Shown here piece by piece: positions 36,483 to 47,816 of a DNA stretch of 64,000 nt (position 1 is the first letter of the stretch; every line of letters starts with the position of its first letter). The notes under the pieces were generated by a model that saw only the letters and a list, made by a program, of their open reading frames with translations, did no database searches and had not been told where the DNA came from. The stretch lies in contig VGTH01000009.1 of NCBI GenBank assembly GCA_016874755.1, forward strand, positions 68,933 to 132,932. The letters run 5' to 3'. The translations under genes and the position numbers were made by a program. The stretch is from Deltaproteobacteria bacterium. GTDB lineage: Bacteria > Desulfobacterota > Binatia > UBA9968.

Positions 36483-36698
36483 TCAGCCGAGCATTGCCTG
36501 AATCGCTTTGGTCAACCCCAGATCGACGATGGCCAAGAAAATCGAAAAAACCACAACCACCAAGATCACTACCGCAGTCGCCGTGTAGGTCTCCTTGCGC
36601 GAAGGCCAATGAACCTTTTTCAGCTCCTGCCACGCCTCCTGACAAAAAGTGACCAGCTGCCGCGCGCCAACTTGGACTTTTTGCAACCAATCACCCAT
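36483..36698 (-). CDS. secE: Protein translocase subunit SecE
   Basis: SecE (71 residues, single-helix form) stabilises SecY. A short cytoplasmic amphipathic helix (EAWQELKKVHWPSRKETYTA) precedes one membrane span (VVILVVVVFSIFLAIVDLGL). The chosen ATG at 36696-36698 has GAGG five bases upstream. The frame stays open 18 codons further into the tRNA-Trp gene, which is not coding. Confidence 0.94.
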   Translation of the reverse strand: MGDWLQKVQVGARQLVTFCQEAWQELKKVHWPSRKETYTATAVVILVVVVFSIFLAIVDLGLTKAIQAMLG

Positions 36699-36719
36699 AA
36701 GGTCCTCAACACATTGAGA

Positions 36720-36796
36720 TGGCGGGTCAGGCAGGACTCGAACCTGCAACAACCGGATTTGGAGTCCGGCGCTCTAGCCATTGGAGCTACTGACCC
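36720..36796 (-). tRNA. tRNA-Trp (CCA)
   Basis: The cloverleaf has a GGGTCAG/CTGACCC acceptor, discriminator G and an encoded CCA end. The anticodon CCA sits in the loop CTCCAAA. It lies between rpmG and secE, the place where many proteobacteria carry it. Confidence 0.95.
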
Positions 36797-36806
36797 CGAT
36801 AACTCG

Positions 36807-36959
36807 TTAAACCTTCACCTCACGGTGCGTGGTGTGGGTCCGGCACGCCGCGCAGAATTTCTTGAGCGACAATTTTTCCGTGGTCTTTTTGCGGTTTTTC
36901 GTTGACGTATAATTTTTGCGCTTGCATTGATCGCAAGCGAATCCTACCAGCTCACGCAT
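36807..36959 (-). CDS. rpmG: 50S ribosomal protein L33, zinc-type
   Basis: L33 is 50 residues long, read from ATG at 36957-36959 (MRELVGFACDQCKRKNYTST) to the TAA at 36807-36809. Zinc ligands C9 and C12, C36 and C39 are all present, the C+ form. It lies between tuf and tRNA-Trp. Confidence 0.95.
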   Translation of the reverse strand: MRELVGFACDQCKRKNYTSTKNRKKTTEKLSLKKFCAACRTHTTHREVKV

Positions 36960-36991
36960 GACGACACCCCCCCCTTTCAGTTCAATCGACG

Positions 36992-38182
<1,191 letters not shown>

Positions 38183-38237
38183 CTCACCCTCCTAAAGTGA
38201 AATACCAATTTTAATTTTTTCACCAGCAAATCAAAAA

Positions 38238-38310
38238 AGCCCAGGAGCGGGCTTGAACCGCCGACCTCGTCCTTACCAAGGACGTGCTCTACCGACTGAG
38301 CTACCTGGGC
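38238..38310 (-). tRNA. tRNA-Thr (GGT)
   Basis: The acceptor is GCCCAGG/CCTGGGC with discriminator T, and CCA is not encoded. The anticodon is GGT within loop TTGGTAA. It is the last tRNA before tuf and corresponds in position to E. coli thrT. Confidence 0.95.
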
Positions 38311-38380
38311 ACATCCGACGATGGCCAATGGCAGGCACCGAGTACCGCCAGTGTTCGCATGCCATCAGCCATCCCAAAAC

Positions 38381-38456
<76 letters not shown>

Positions 38457-38464
38457 AATCAATA

Positions 38465-38550
<86 letters not shown>

Positions 38551-38612
38551 TGATCGATACAATTCCCGAACCCAATTGCTAAGCGCCTGCGACCGATCTT
38601 CAACGCTCAAAC

Positions 38613-38687
38613 TGGAGCTGGCGATAGGACTTGAACCTACAACCTGCTGATTACAAATCAGCTGCTCTACCGTTGAGCTACGCCAGC
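38613..38687 (-). tRNA. tRNA-Thr (TGT)
   Basis: The acceptor is GCTGGCG/CGCCAGC with discriminator T and encoded CCA. The anticodon is TGT in loop TTTGTAA. It is the first gene of the tRNA-tuf transcript and corresponds in position to E. coli thrU. Confidence 0.95.
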
Positions 38688-38854
38688 CAACCCATCATCT
38701 TCCATGCTCACACGCGAGACAAAAAACTCTTGCCCCTGTAGCATCAATCAAATGGCCGCATACGCTGATTCAATAAACCAAAATGTGTAAGAAAATCGGG
38801 CTCTTACTGGCAAACCCCTACGCCGGAGTGCTTATCCCCATTCGTAAACGGTTA

Positions 38855-38883
38855 TTTAAACCACCTATGGCACTTAATGTCAA
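38855..38883 (-). promoter_or_regulatory. Strong sigma-70-type promoter of the tRNA-tuf operon
   Basis: On the minus strand a consensus TTGACA (38878-38883) is separated by 17 bases from TTTAAA (38855-38860). The predicted transcript starts near 38848, about 160 bases before tRNA-Thr. The rest of the spacer (38688-38920) shows no gene. Confidence 0.7.
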
Positions 38884-38920
38884 TAGCTAGACAAGGCCCG
38901 TAGACAAAGGGAAACCGCGC

Positions 38921-39691
38921 CTAGCTGCGAGCTTGCCTTTGCCGCATTACCTCATAAAGAAACACGGCTGCGGCGACCGAGACGTTCAGCGACGCCACTC
39001 TGCCGAGCATCGGGATCGACACCAGAAAATCACATTCCTGACGAATTAGGGTTCGAATGCCGTCGCCTTCGCTACCGAGCACCAAACAGAGCTTTGCGGG
39101 ATAAACCCGGTCGAAGATGCTTTCGGCGACCCCGACCGATAGCCCTACGGTCCAAAACCCCCGCTCCTTGAGCCCATCCATGGCTCGGCGGAGGTTCGTT
39201 GCCTTATGTATTTTCAGATGATGCACCGCACCCGCCGAAGTCTTGCTGACGACCGGTGTAACTTCCACCGAACGATCTTTAGGGATAACGATATGTTTTA
39301 CTCCGACCGCTTCGGCGGTACGGAGAATCGCGCCAAAGTTATGCGGATCAGTGACGCCGTCTAACGCAACAATGCTGCCTGACCAATCCGAAGCGGCAAC
39401 CGCCTCGAACAAGTCGTCCATGCCGCTGTATTCAAAGGGCTTGATTTTGGCCACCGCGCCTTGATGCCGTTGGCCCTGGGCAAGCCGGTCCAAGAAAGCG
39501 CGGCGCACCACCGTCGACCGCACGCCGCGCTTTTTCGCTTCGTCGCAAAGCTCACGAACCGCGTTGGCACCGGACTCTTGAGCAACTAGTATTTCCAGCA
39601 CATCGTTTGCCTGGGCGCGCAGTTTTTCGCGGATCGCGTGCAGACCATAGAGCAGCCAGGGTTCTTGATTCATCGCGTTTTCTCTTCTCAT
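38921..39691 (-). CDS. rlmB: 23S rRNA (guanosine 2'-O) methyltransferase, RlmB/TrmH family
   Basis: This is a 256-residue SpoU-class SAM methyltransferase. The N-terminal substrate-binding domain begins YGLHAIREKL. The catalytic knot carries the three SpoU motifs: DGVTDPHNFGAILRTAEAVG, LVLGSEGDGIR and IPMLGRVASLNVSVAAAVFL. The usual target is G2251 of 23S rRNA, but specificity in this family cannot be settled by sequence alone. A second in-frame ATG at 39673 may be the true start. It is divergent from lptF. Confidence 0.92.
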   Translation of the reverse strand: MRRENAMNQEPWLLYGLHAIREKLRAQANDVLEILVAQESGANAVRELCDEAKKRGVRSTVVRRAFLDRLAQGQRHQGAVAKIKPFEYSGMDDLFEAVAASDWSGSIVALDGVTDPHNFGAILRTAEAVGVKHIVIPKDRSVEVTPVVSKTSAGAVHHLKIHKATNLRRAMDGLKERGFWTVGLSVGVAESIFDRVYPAKLCLVLGSEGDGIRTLIRQECDFLVSIPMLGRVASLNVSVAAAVFLYEVMRQRQARS

Positions 39692-39705
39692 TTTGCCGCA
39701 GTGAA

Positions 39706-39734
39706 TTTACAAAGAATCGCTCAACCGATAACAT
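39706..39734 (+). promoter_or_regulatory. Candidate promoter of lptFG, very close to the start codon
   Basis: TTTACA (39706-39711), a 17-base spacer and TAACAT (39729-39734) fit a sigma-70 promoter on the + strand. The expected transcript start is only a few bases before the GTG of lptF, so the mRNA could be nearly leaderless. Confidence 0.4.
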
Positions 39735-39743
39735 GCTGTCACC

Positions 39744-40943
39744 GTGAAGCGAAAGAGACTGTCGCGCTATTTGATTTCCGAGATCTTGCCGCCCTTCTTG
39801 TTCGGCATCGTGACCTTCACTTGCATGCTCATGGTGTTCCGTATCCTGAAGTTGATCGATCTCGTAGTGACCCGGGGCGTGCCGCTATCGCAGGTGGGAA
39901 AATTACTTTCGCTCATCGTGCCGACCTTTCTCGAGTTGACCGTGCCAATGGCGTTTCTCCTGGCTATCTTGCTAGGGTTGGGACGACTGGCCGGGGATCA
40001 AGAAATCATCGCCCTGAAAGCTTCCGGTGTGAGCCCCTGGCAAATCCTCAAACCGATTGCCTGTCTTGCCGCGGTTGTGGCGCTCATCACCCTTGGGCTT
40101 ACGCTTTTCGCGCGCCCTGCGGCGAATCAGGCGCTGCGCCGGGAACTTTTCAGTATTGCTAAAGTCCGCCTCGGTACGGCGTTAAAAGAAAAGGTCTTCA
40201 ACGACGATTTTCCTAAGATCCTGCTTTACATTGAAGAGTTGGTACCGCCCGGCAACACGGCCAAGGGCGTTATGATCATCGACAAAAGAGAGCGCAACAA
40301 AGACGACATCATCCTCGGCAAGGTTGCGTTCATCAGCACCGATGAGGAAACCAACAGCCTCGGCTTCAGGGTCTTCGATGGTTCGGTCTACAGCCGTGAA
40401 AAGAGCAAGCCTGGATTTAGCCAGACCAAATTCAACATATACGACTTCAAGCTCGACCTTGACGAGCTTGTCAGTCCGGCCAAGAGAAAGGACGCGGGTC
40501 CCAAAGAGACTTCGCTGGCACGGCTGCTCAATACCATCCGAAGCAAAGAGAGCCAGGGCATTAAAGTGATCGCCGAGAAGATGGAACTACACCAACGCCT
40601 CTCCTTTGCTTTTGTGCCGCTGGTTTTTTGTTTGTTGGGAGTAGCCCTGACGTTGTTACCGCGAAGCTCCCGGGCAAGCCGCTCATGGGCGTTTACCTTA
40701 TGCCTCTTTTGGCTCATGGCTTACTATGCTTTGCTTTCGCTGGGCAAAGCTTTGGGTGACAAAGGCACTCTACCCCCCTGGGTCGCGCTATGGCTTCCCA
40801 ACATGGTTGTCGGCACCATCGCCGCGCAGCTCTTTTTTAAGGCGATCAAGGAAAGTCCTCTGAAAATGCAAACCTGGTTCGATTGGGCGCTCAACTGGGG
40901 GGCTCGACGCAGGATTGCATTTCGCAAGCGAGCTCAAGCTTAA
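39744..40943 (+). CDS. lptF: LPS export permease LptF
   Basis: LptF (399 residues) pairs with LptG in the inner-membrane ABC transporter that extracts lipopolysaccharide. It has three N-terminal membrane helices, a periplasmic beta-jellyroll (about 125-290) and three C-terminal helices. The family feature GLGRLAGDQEIIALKASGVS, the coupling region, is clear. The start is GTG; no ATG is available before the first helix. The other Lpt genes are not in the window. Its presence argues for an LPS outer membrane. Confidence 0.93.
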   Translation: MKRKRLSRYLISEILPPFLFGIVTFTCMLMVFRILKLIDLVVTRGVPLSQVGKLLSLIVPTFLELTVPMAFLLAILLGLGRLAGDQEIIALKASGVSPWQILKPIACLAAVVALITLGLTLFARPAANQALRRELFSIAKVRLGTALKEKVFNDDFPKILLYIEELVPPGNTAKGVMIIDKRERNKDDIILGKVAFISTDEETNSLGFRVFDGSVYSREKSKPGFSQTKFNIYDFKLDLDELVSPAKRKDAGPKETSLARLLNTIRSKESQGIKVIAEKMELHQRLSFAFVPLVFCLLGVALTLLPRSSRASRSWAFTLCLFWLMAYYALLSLGKALGDKGTLPPWVALWLPNMVVGTIAAQLFFKAIKESPLKMQTWFDWALNWGARRRIAFRKRAQA

Positions 40944-40947
40944 CCCG

Positions 40948-42057
40948 ATGAATGTTCGTGCCCGGACAAAATTTCTCCCCATTGGTTCAGTGCTCGACCG
41001 TTATCTTGGCGTGTCCTTCCTGCGAATGTTTTTTGCCAGCCTGGCGGTCGTTACGGCTCTGTTTCTAGTGGTCGATTTCTTCGACCGCGTCAGCACCTTC
41101 CTTGAGACGGGCACGTCGCTTTGGACCGTCCTGCGCCTGTTTTTCTATCGGGCGCCTTTGTCGATCTCGCGCATGACCGGGTTCGCCACGCTTTTTTCTA
41201 CCTTGTTTTGTTTGAGTGTGATGGCTCGCACACAAGAAATCACCGCCATGCGCTCGAGCGGACTGAGCGTGCAACGCCTGGCCCTGCCAATATTTCTGTT
41301 ATCGCTGCTGATCGGTGCAGGCACCTTTTTCTGGAATGAGACCCTCGTGCCGAGTTTTTCACACCGCGCCGAGGTGATCTATCGAACTGAGATCAAAAAC
41401 AAGAAACAACAAAGCCTGATTGGCACCACCGACATTTGGATGCGCTCGGCAAATAGCTTTATCAACATCGACAGTTTCGACACCAAAACCAGCGCGCTGA
41501 AGGGTATTACAATTCTGCGGCTCGACAGGGACTTCGGTCTGATTGGCTTCGTCGAGATCCCCGACTCACGTTGGCTCGGCAAGCGTTGGGAAGCCCGCCC
41601 CGCAACCGAATGGAATTTTGCGCCAGACGGGAAGTTGACAAGCAAAACCACTAACCTTGCTCCCCCGCTAGTGGAAACTCCGGATGACCTTAAGCTGCTC
41701 GCCCGCAATACCGACCAGTTTGGCTTTTTTGATTTGCAGAAACAAATCGCCGACATGAAGAGCAAGGGGATCGATGCCACCAATTATGAGGTCGATCTGC
41801 AATCCAAACTCGCGGTGCCGCTGATTTCGCCGCTGATGGTCCTGGTGGCGATTCCCTTCGCCCTGAAAAAGCGTGTCAATGCCGGTTTGGCCTTGAGTTT
41901 TGGCTTTGCCATGGCGATCGGATTCAGCTACTGGGTCCTCTCCGCTTTCTGCATATCGCTGGGCCACGGCGCGGCTTTGCCGCCATGGATTGCGGCGTGG
42001 CTGCCCAACGCGATTTTTACGTTGATCGGATTATATTACGCCACTGCCGAGCAGTGA
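40948..42057 (+). CDS. lptG: LPS export permease LptG
   Basis: LptG (369 residues from this ATG) has the same architecture as LptF: N-terminal helices, a periplasmic jellyroll and C-terminal helices. The sequence SVMARTQEITAMRSSGLSVQ is the coupling motif. The open frame runs back to a TTG at 40915 inside lptF, but the ATG at 40948, 4 bases after the lptF stop, gives the usual N-terminus. It ends at a bidirectional terminator shared with rpsI. Confidence 0.92.
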   Translation: MNVRARTKFLPIGSVLDRYLGVSFLRMFFASLAVVTALFLVVDFFDRVSTFLETGTSLWTVLRLFFYRAPLSISRMTGFATLFSTLFCLSVMARTQEITAMRSSGLSVQRLALPIFLLSLLIGAGTFFWNETLVPSFSHRAEVIYRTEIKNKKQQSLIGTTDIWMRSANSFINIDSFDTKTSALKGITILRLDRDFGLIGFVEIPDSRWLGKRWEARPATEWNFAPDGKLTSKTTNLAPPLVETPDDLKLLARNTDQFGFFDLQKQIADMKSKGIDATNYEVDLQSKLAVPLISPLMVLVAIPFALKKRVNAGLALSFGFAMAIGFSYWVLSAFCISLGHGAALPPWIAAWLPNAIFTLIGLYYATAEQ

Positions 42058-42081
42058 CGGGAAAAGCATCCTGAAAAATAG

Positions 42082-42116
42082 AAAACGGGCGGCAGGGTTA
42101 GTGCTCGCCCGTTTTT
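42082..42116. terminator. Bidirectional terminator between lptG and rpsI
   Basis: AAAACGGGCG (42082-42091) pairs with CGCCCGTTTT (42106-42115) around a 14-base loop, with a T-run on the + strand and an A-run on the other side. It serves both convergent genes. Confidence 0.85.
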
Positions 42117-42140
42117 GTGCTTCCAGTTTTCCGAAAGAAA

Positions 42141-42533
42141 TTAACGCTTTGAATACTGCGGCCGTTTGCGCGCTTTGTGACGGCCATACTTTTTTCGCTC
42201 GACCGCGCGCGGATCGCGTGTCACGAAACCGGCTTTTTTCAGAGGCGGGCGAAGGTCGGGATTGAAATCGATAAGCGCGCGCGTGATGCCATGGCGTATC
42301 GCGCCGGCCTGGCCTGAGATGCCACCGCCGGTGACGTTGACGTCAATGTCAAAATTACCCTTGGTTTGTGTCACATCGAAGGGTTGCAACACGATCATCC
42401 GGGCTGTTTCTCTGCCAAAGTATTCTTCGAGAGAACGGTTGTTGATTTTGATGACGCCTTTGCCACGAGCCAGAAACACGCGGGCTACCGAAGTCTTCCG
42501 CCTGCCGGTTGCGTTCGATATTTTCTCTGCCAT
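42141..42533 (-). CDS. rpsI: 30S ribosomal protein S9
   Basis: S9 (130 residues) sits in the 30S head, and its C-terminal tail touches P-site tRNA. It has [20 protein letters not shown], the domain motif [20 protein letters not shown] and the required tail KRPQYSKR. It lies 21 bases after rplM, as in nearly all bacteria. Confidence 0.98.
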   Translation of the reverse strand: MAEKISNATGRRKTSVARVFLARGKGVIKINNRSLEEYFGRETARMIVLQPFDVTQTKGNFDIDVNVTGGGISGQAGAIRHGITRALIDFNPDLRPPLKKAGFVTRDPRAVERKKYGRHKARKRPQYSKR

Positions 42534-42554
42534 TCGACTGTTGCTCCCTCAGTT

Positions 42555-42977
42555 CTAAACGATCGCCAACGGCTGCGGTTTTTGCGCATCGTGTGGGTGC
42601 TCCGCGCCAGCGTAAACCTTCAACTTCGTCATGAGCTTGCGGCTCAAACGATTCTTCGGCAACATGCCTTTGACGGCAAGCCGCACTAGCTGCTCGGGCT
42701 TTTCGTTTAACATTTCCGTTGCGCTGCGTTCGCGAATGCCGCCGGGATACTCGGTGTGACGGTAATAGATTTTATCTTCCAACTTCTTCCCGGTGAGCTT
42801 GACCCCCCGGGCGTTCACAACGATAACGAAATCCCCGGCATCCATGTTCGGCGTAAACGTCGGCTTGTGCTTGCCGCGCAAAACTTTGCCGATCTCAGTC
42901 GCCATTCGCCCAAGGACTTTTCCCTGAGCATCGACGATGAACCACTTTCTCTGGGCCAATGCCTCTTTAGCATTCAT
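42555..42977 (-). CDS. rplM: 50S ribosomal protein L13
   Basis: L13 (140 residues) is an early 50S assembly protein. It shows [38 protein letters not shown] and [20 protein letters not shown]. The ATG at 42975-42977 was chosen because AGGTGA lies four bases upstream; the frame also has an ATG five codons earlier. Confidence 0.96.
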   Translation of the reverse strand: MNAKEALAQRKWFIVDAQGKVLGRMATEIGKVLRGKHKPTFTPNMDAGDFVIVVNARGVKLTGKKLEDKIYYRHTEYPGGIRERSATEMLNEKPEQLVRLAVKGMLPKNRLSRKLMTKLKVYAGAEHPHDAQKPQPLAIV

Positions 42978-43018
42978 GATATCACCTGGCATGTGCCGCC
43001 AGTCTCAGTCCAAAAAAA

Positions 43019-43095
<77 letters not shown>

Positions 43096-43151
43096 GACAG
43101 ACAAAAGACTCAGACTATGGCGACTCCTGCTTCACCTATTCATCACTTTGC

Positions 43152-43226
43152 TGGTAGGCGGTACAGGATTTGAACCTGTGACCCCCGGCTTGTAAGGCCG
43201 ATGCTCTCCCGCTGAGCTAACCGCCT
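43152..43226 (-). tRNA. tRNA-Val (TAC)
   Basis: The acceptor is AGGCGGT/ACCGCCT with discriminator A and encoded CCA. The anticodon TAC lies in the loop CTTACAA. It lies 56 bases upstream of tRNA-Asp. Confidence 0.95.
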
Positions 43227-43379
43227 CCAAAACTGCCCATGTCCATTGCTACTGGCAAAACCATGAACAGCCCACCAGCAGCTCAATCCAATCTTCCAAA
43301 AAATGGCTGCCGCGGCTCAGTCGAAAGGCGCGCTGGACACACGGTTGCGCACAAACTTTTTGCAAAAAATCTATATAAC

Positions 43380-43419
43380 AACCAGGATGCCGAGTGTCAA
43401 ATCACCCGGCATCCTGGTT
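43380..43419 (-). terminator. Probable terminator of the tig-clpP-clpX-lon operon
   Basis: A perfect 13-base-pair stem (43380-43392 with 43407-43419) starts 5 bases after the lon stop. On the minus strand the run TTTTTT appears only about 10 bases after the stem, so termination may be imperfect. Confidence 0.65.
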
Positions 43420-43423
43420 CGCG

Positions 43424-45889
43424 TTATTGTGGTAAGATTTCCGGACTGGGGGCGTCATCCACCTTGTCAGCGAAGGGCGTGGACTCTTCCTTCGATTCGG
43501 CGGCGAGCGAGAGATTCTTGAACAGATTCTCCGGATCGTCGACCACCAATGCCTTTTTCAGTACATCATCGACGTGCGAGACCAACTCAAGCTCAACGCT
43601 TTTTAGCACCGTAGCGGGGATCTCCTCAATGTCTTTTTCGTTCTCTGCCGGAATCAAAACTCTCTTGATACCGGCGCGATGGGCCGCCAAAACCTTTTCT
43701 TTCAGACCGCCTATAGGCAGCACCGAACCGCGCAAGGTAATCTCGCCGGTCATGGCCATATCGCTGCGCACCGGGATTCGCACCAGTGCGGATACCAGAG
43801 ATGTCGCCATCGTGATACCCGCGGACGGACCGTCTTTGGGAATCGCTCCTTCGGGAACATGGATATGGACATCGATCTTTTGATAAAAGTCTTTGTCTAA
43901 CCCGAGCTCGGTGGCGCGTGAGCGCACGTAGCTCATTGCCGCACGGGCCGACTCCTGCATGACGTCACCAAGTTTGCCGGTGATAATCAGCTGGCCTTTC
44001 CCCGGCATGATGGTCACTTCGGTCGCAAGCAACTCCCCGCCGAGCTCGGTCCATGCTAGACCGGTGGTGACACCAACCTTATGTTCTTCATCCGCCTTGC
44101 CGTAACGGAATCGGATCGGCCCGAGGTACTTGTGCAGGCTCTTGCTGCCGATCTGCATGTGCGCGTTGCGATCTTTCTTGACGACCTCCACCGCAACTTT
44201 TCTGCAAATGGCCGAGATCTCGCGCTCGAGACTACGCACGCCGGCTTCCTTGGTGTAATGTCGGATCACGCCGAGCAGCGCATTGTCCGTAAACACGACG
44301 TTATCGGGTGTTAGGCCATTGGCTTCTTTTTGCTTCTCCAAAAGATACTTTTTCGCGATGCTCAGTTTTTCCAGCTCCGTATAGCCTGCGATCCGGATGA
44401 TCTCCATCCGATCTTGCAGCGGGCGCGGGATGCGGTCCAAAGTATTTGCCGTGCTTATAAACATCACTTTGGAAAGGTCATAATCGAGGTCCAGGTAGTG
44501 ATCATTGAAGGACGTGTTCTGCTCGGGATCGAGCACTTCGAGCAATGCTGAAGAAGGATCACCGCGGAAATCAGTCGACATCTTGTCGATTTCATCCATC
44601 AAGAACACCGGATTACTGGAGCCGGCTTTTTTCATCGATTGGACGATCTTGCCGGGCAAAGCACCGATATAAGTGCGCCGGTGACCGCGAATCTCAGCTT
44701 CGTCGCGCACGCCGCCAAGCGAAACACGGACAAATTTTCTGCCGGTCGAGCGTGCGATCGAGCGCCCCAATGAGGTCTTGCCGACACCAGGAGGGCCAAC
44801 CAGGCAAAGGATCGGCCCCTTGATTTTGCCCACCAAGCTTTGCACCGCCAAGTATTCGAGAATTCTCTCTTTGACCTTCTCTAAACCGTAGTGATCTTCT
44901 TCAAGAACTTTCTCGGCTTCGTTGATATCCAACTTATCATCGGTAAATTCGCTCCAAGGCAAGCTAAGGATCCAGTCGATGTAGTTGCGGACAACCGTCG
45001 CTTCCGCTGACATGGGCGACATCATCTTGAGCTTCTTCAGCTCCTTTTCGACCTTGTCCTTCGCTTCGGCGGAGAGCTTTTTTTGTTTGATCTTTTCTTC
45101 TATCTCCTGGATTTCGTTTTTAAACTCATCTTTTTCGCCGAGCTCTTTCTGAATCGCGCGCATCTGCTCGTTGAGATAGTATTCTTTCTGCGAACGTTCC
45201 ATCTGCTTCTTGACGCGCGAGCGAATCCGCCGCTCGACCTCCAGGATTTCGATTTCGGCGCGCATATGCGCGAGGACTTTTTCCAATCGCTCTGAAGCGT
45301 TAAAGGTCTCGAGCAAATTTTGCCGGTCGGCAAGCTTGATGCCGAGGTGGGCGACGATCGTGTCGGCCAGACGGCCAGGATCATCGATCGAAGAAACCGA
45401 CATCACCATTTCGGGCGGGATCTTCTTTTTCAGCTTGACATAATTCTCGAAAGTCGTGTGCACCTCGCGCGTCAAAGCCTCGATCTCAGTGTTGCGCTCG
45501 ACAACTTCAGGGGCATCTTCGACTTCCACCAGAAAAAAGTCCGGGTTGTTCACAAAGCGAGCGACCTGGGCCCTCTTTTTCCCTTCGATTAGGACTTTAA
45601 CCGTGCCGTCGGGCAGCTTGAGCATCTGCACCACCGCGCCCAGAGTACCGATTTTGAAAATATCTTCTTCGCTAGGCTCGTTGGTCTTGGCGTCCTTCTG
45701 CGAGGAAAGAAAAATCGGGCTCTGTTTCTGGGTTGCCTCTTCCAACGCTTTGATCGAGCGCTGCCGCCCGACGAACAGCGGCACTACCATGTGCGGAAAG
45801 ACTACGATATCTCTCAGCGGCAATAGGGGCACACGTGTCGCGCCCCCCGCTTGGTCTTTGTCGTCTTTTTTGTCGTTGCGAAACAACAT
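43424..45889 (-). CDS. lon: ATP-dependent protease Lon
   Basis: Lon (821 residues) degrades misfolded and regulatory proteins in the cytoplasm. The N-terminal substrate-binding domain ([20 protein letters not shown]) and a long coiled-coil region lead to the AAA+ module with Walker [12 protein letters not shown]. The protease domain has the catalytic dyad S689 (in KDGPSAG) and K732 (in GGLKEK). It is the last gene of the tig-clpP-clpX-lon cluster. Confidence 0.97.
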   Translation of the reverse strand: MLFRNDKKDDKDQAGGATRVPLLPLRDIVVFPHMVVPLFVGRQRSIKALEEATQKQSPIFLSSQKDAKTNEPSEEDIFKIGTLGAVVQMLKLPDGTVKVLIEGKKRAQVARFVNNPDFFLVEVEDAPEVVERNTEIEALTREVHTTFENYVKLKKKIPPEMVMSVSSIDDPGRLADTIVAHLGIKLADRQNLLETFNASERLEKVLAHMRAEIEILEVERRIRSRVKKQMERSQKEYYLNEQMRAIQKELGEKDEFKNEIQEIEEKIKQKKLSAEAKDKVEKELKKLKMMSPMSAEATVVRNYIDWILSLPWSEFTDDKLDINEAEKVLEEDHYGLEKVKERILEYLAVQSLVGKIKGPILCLVGPPGVGKTSLGRSIARSTGRKFVRVSLGGVRDEAEIRGHRRTYIGALPGKIVQSMKKAGSSNPVFLMDEIDKMSTDFRGDPSSALLEVLDPEQNTSFNDHYLDLDYDLSKVMFISTANTLDRIPRPLQDRMEIIRIAGYTELEKLSIAKKYLLEKQKEANGLTPDNVVFTDNALLGVIRHYTKEAGVRSLEREISAICRKVAVEVVKKDRNAHMQIGSKSLHKYLGPIRFRYGKADEEHKVGVTTGLAWTELGGELLATEVTIMPGKGQLIITGKLGDVMQESARAAMSYVRSRATELGLDKDFYQKIDVHIHVPEGAIPKDGPSAGITMATSLVSALVRIPVRSDMAMTGEITLRGSVLPIGGLKEKVLAAHRAGIKRVLIPAENEKDIEEIPATVLKSVELELVSHVDDVLKKALVVDDPENLFKNLSLAAESKEESTPFADKVDDAPSPEILPQ

Positions 45890-45904
45890 AGATTCGTTTC
45901 CCCC

Positions 45905-47152
45905 CTAAGCGCTCTCCGCAGCCTTGGTGTATACGACTATCGGCGGTTCGTTTTTCTCAACAACATCCTGAGAAATCACAACCTCTTTGATATTCGGCTG
46001 CGACGGCATATCATACATGATCTCAAGCATGATGTTCTCCATGATCGCCCGCAGCCCGCGCGCTCCCGACTTGCGCTTCATCGCTTCGCGCGCAATGGCG
46101 CGCAACGCGTCTTCGTGAAACTTGAGATGCACGCTCTCCATCTCAAAAAGTTTAGAATACTGCTTGGTCAGCGCGTTCTTTGGCTCTTTCAAGATGCGCA
46201 CCAAAGCCGATTCATCCAATTCATCCAGCGTTGCGATCACCGGCAAGCGGCCGATAAACTCGGGAATCAAGCCAAATTTCAGCAAATCCTCCGGTTGCAC
46301 ATCGTGTAGCAGCTCAGTCGGCCGGCGCCCGTCTTCTAACTGACCACCGAATCCCATGCGCTTCCTGCCGATCCGCTTGCGGATTATGTCCTCAAGTCCG
46401 ACGAATGCGCCGCCGCAGATAAACAAGATGTTGGTCGTATCAACTTGCAAAAACTCCTGTTGCGGATGCTTTCTGCCCCCCTTGGGAGGCACACTCGCCA
46501 TCGTCCCTTCGACTATCTTTAGCAGCGCCTGCTGCACCCCTTCGCCCGAAACGTCGCGGGTAATCGAAGGATTGTCCGACTTGCGCGAAATCTTATCGAT
46601 CTCGTCTATATAGACGATGCCGCGCTGCGCTTTTTCAACGTCGTAGTCAGCGGCCTGCAATAAATTCAAGATGATATTCTCTACGTCCTCACCGACGTAG
46701 CCAGCCTCAGTTAGGCTAGTCGCATCCGCGATCGTGAACGGAACCTGCAGGAAACGGGCCAAAGTCTGAGCCAGCAACGTTTTTCCAGAACCCGTGGGGC
46801 CGAGTAGAAGAATATTGCTCTTCTGTAACTCGACATCGCCGGTCACCATCTGGCTGTCGATTCGTTTATAGTGATTATGAACCGCAACTGCGAGAATTTT
46901 CTTAGCACGCTCCTGACCGATCACATATTGGTCGAGGACGCGCTTTATTTCCGAAGGCTTGGGAACGTTGGAGGACGCATTGAGGGTCTCGTCGTGATCG
47001 ACTTCTTCGGCGATGATATCGTTGCACAGGTCGATACATTCATCACAAATATAAACCGTCGGGCCGGCGATGAGTTTGCGAACTTCATCCTGACTTTTGC
47101 CGCAGAAAGAGCAAACCAGATTTCCGGATCGGTCATCGCCATGCTTTGGCAT
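45905..47152 (-). CDS. clpX: ClpX, ATPase subunit of the ClpXP protease
   Basis: ClpX (415 residues) unfolds substrates and feeds them to ClpP. The N-terminal zinc-binding domain has C14, C17, C36 and C39. The AAA+ core shows Walker [12 protein letters not shown], Walker [10 protein letters not shown] and the pore loop GYVGEDV. The IGF-type ClpP-docking loop reads [12 protein letters not shown] in the expected region. It starts 24 bases after clpP. Confidence 0.97.
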   Translation of the reverse strand: MPKHGDDRSGNLVCSFCGKSQDEVRKLIAGPTVYICDECIDLCNDIIAEEVDHDETLNASSNVPKPSEIKRVLDQYVIGQERAKKILAVAVHNHYKRIDSQMVTGDVELQKSNILLLGPTGSGKTLLAQTLARFLQVPFTIADATSLTEAGYVGEDVENIILNLLQAADYDVEKAQRGIVYIDEIDKISRKSDNPSITRDVSGEGVQQALLKIVEGTMASVPPKGGRKHPQQEFLQVDTTNILFICGGAFVGLEDIIRKRIGRKRMGFGGQLEDGRRPTELLHDVQPEDLLKFGLIPEFIGRLPVIATLDELDESALVRILKEPKNALTKQYSKLFEMESVHLKFHEDALRAIAREAMKRKSGARGLRAIMENIMLEIMYDMPSQPNIKEVVISQDVVEKNEPPIVVYTKAAESA

Positions 47153-47176
47153 AAAACCCCTCGTGTGGGCAGCTTT

Positions 47177-47782
47177 CTACTTCTTGAGTAAGCCAGTGTC
47201 GGGACGGCTGGCGATCACTTCGTCGACCAAACCATATTCCTGGGCCTGCTTCCCCGTCATAAATAGGTCGCGATCGGTGTCCTTTTCAATTCGCTTCAAG
47301 CTCTGCCCGGTGTGCCGCGTCAAGATGTTATTGAGCTCTTCGCGCATGCGCAATATTTCTCTAGCCTGGATGTCAATGTCTGTGGCTTGTCCCTGGAAGC
47401 CGCCCAATGGCTGGTGAATCATGATGCGCGAATGGGGTAACGCAAAACGCTTGCCTTTAGCTCCCGCTGCCAACAACACGGCACCCATACTCGCCGCTTG
47501 ACCGACACAAACCGTCGAGATTTGTGGGCGGATATACTGCATCGTGTCGTAGATTGCCAAACCGGCCGTCACCGATCCACCCGGGCTGTTAATGTAGAAG
47601 AAAATATCGCGCTCAGGGTCTTCAGACTCGAGGAAAAGCAGCTGGGCAGTGATGAGATTGGCAACTTCGTCGCTAACGACAGTGCCAAGAAATACGATCC
47701 GATCTTTAAGCAGGCGAGAATAAATGTCGTAGGCGCGTTCCCCGCGTCCGGTTTGTTCAACAACGATCGGAATGAAACTCAT
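47177..47782 (-). CDS. clpP: ClpP protease proteolytic subunit
   Basis: ClpP (201 residues) forms the double-ring serine protease chamber. The catalytic triad S98 ([11 protein letters not shown]), H123 (MIHQP) and D172 (DTDRDLFM) is intact at the standard spacing. The N-terminal part is short, consistent with a brief propeptide. It lies 34 bases after tig. Confidence 0.98.
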   Translation of the reverse strand: MSFIPIVVEQTGRGERAYDIYSRLLKDRIVFLGTVVSDEVANLITAQLLFLESEDPERDIFFYINSPGGSVTAGLAIYDTMQYIRPQISTVCVGQAASMGAVLLAAGAKGKRFALPHSRIMIHQPLGGFQGQATDIDIQAREILRMREELNNILTRHTGQSLKRIEKDTDRDLFMTGKQAQEYGLVDEVIASRPDTGLLKK

Positions 47783-47816
47783 GACTCGGGGGACTCCTTA
47801 ACCGTCAGTTCCGAGT

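Noticed and set aside
43227-43379. A promoter for tRNA-Val
   Set aside because: No pair of -35/-10 boxes with acceptable spacing could be found; left unassigned.
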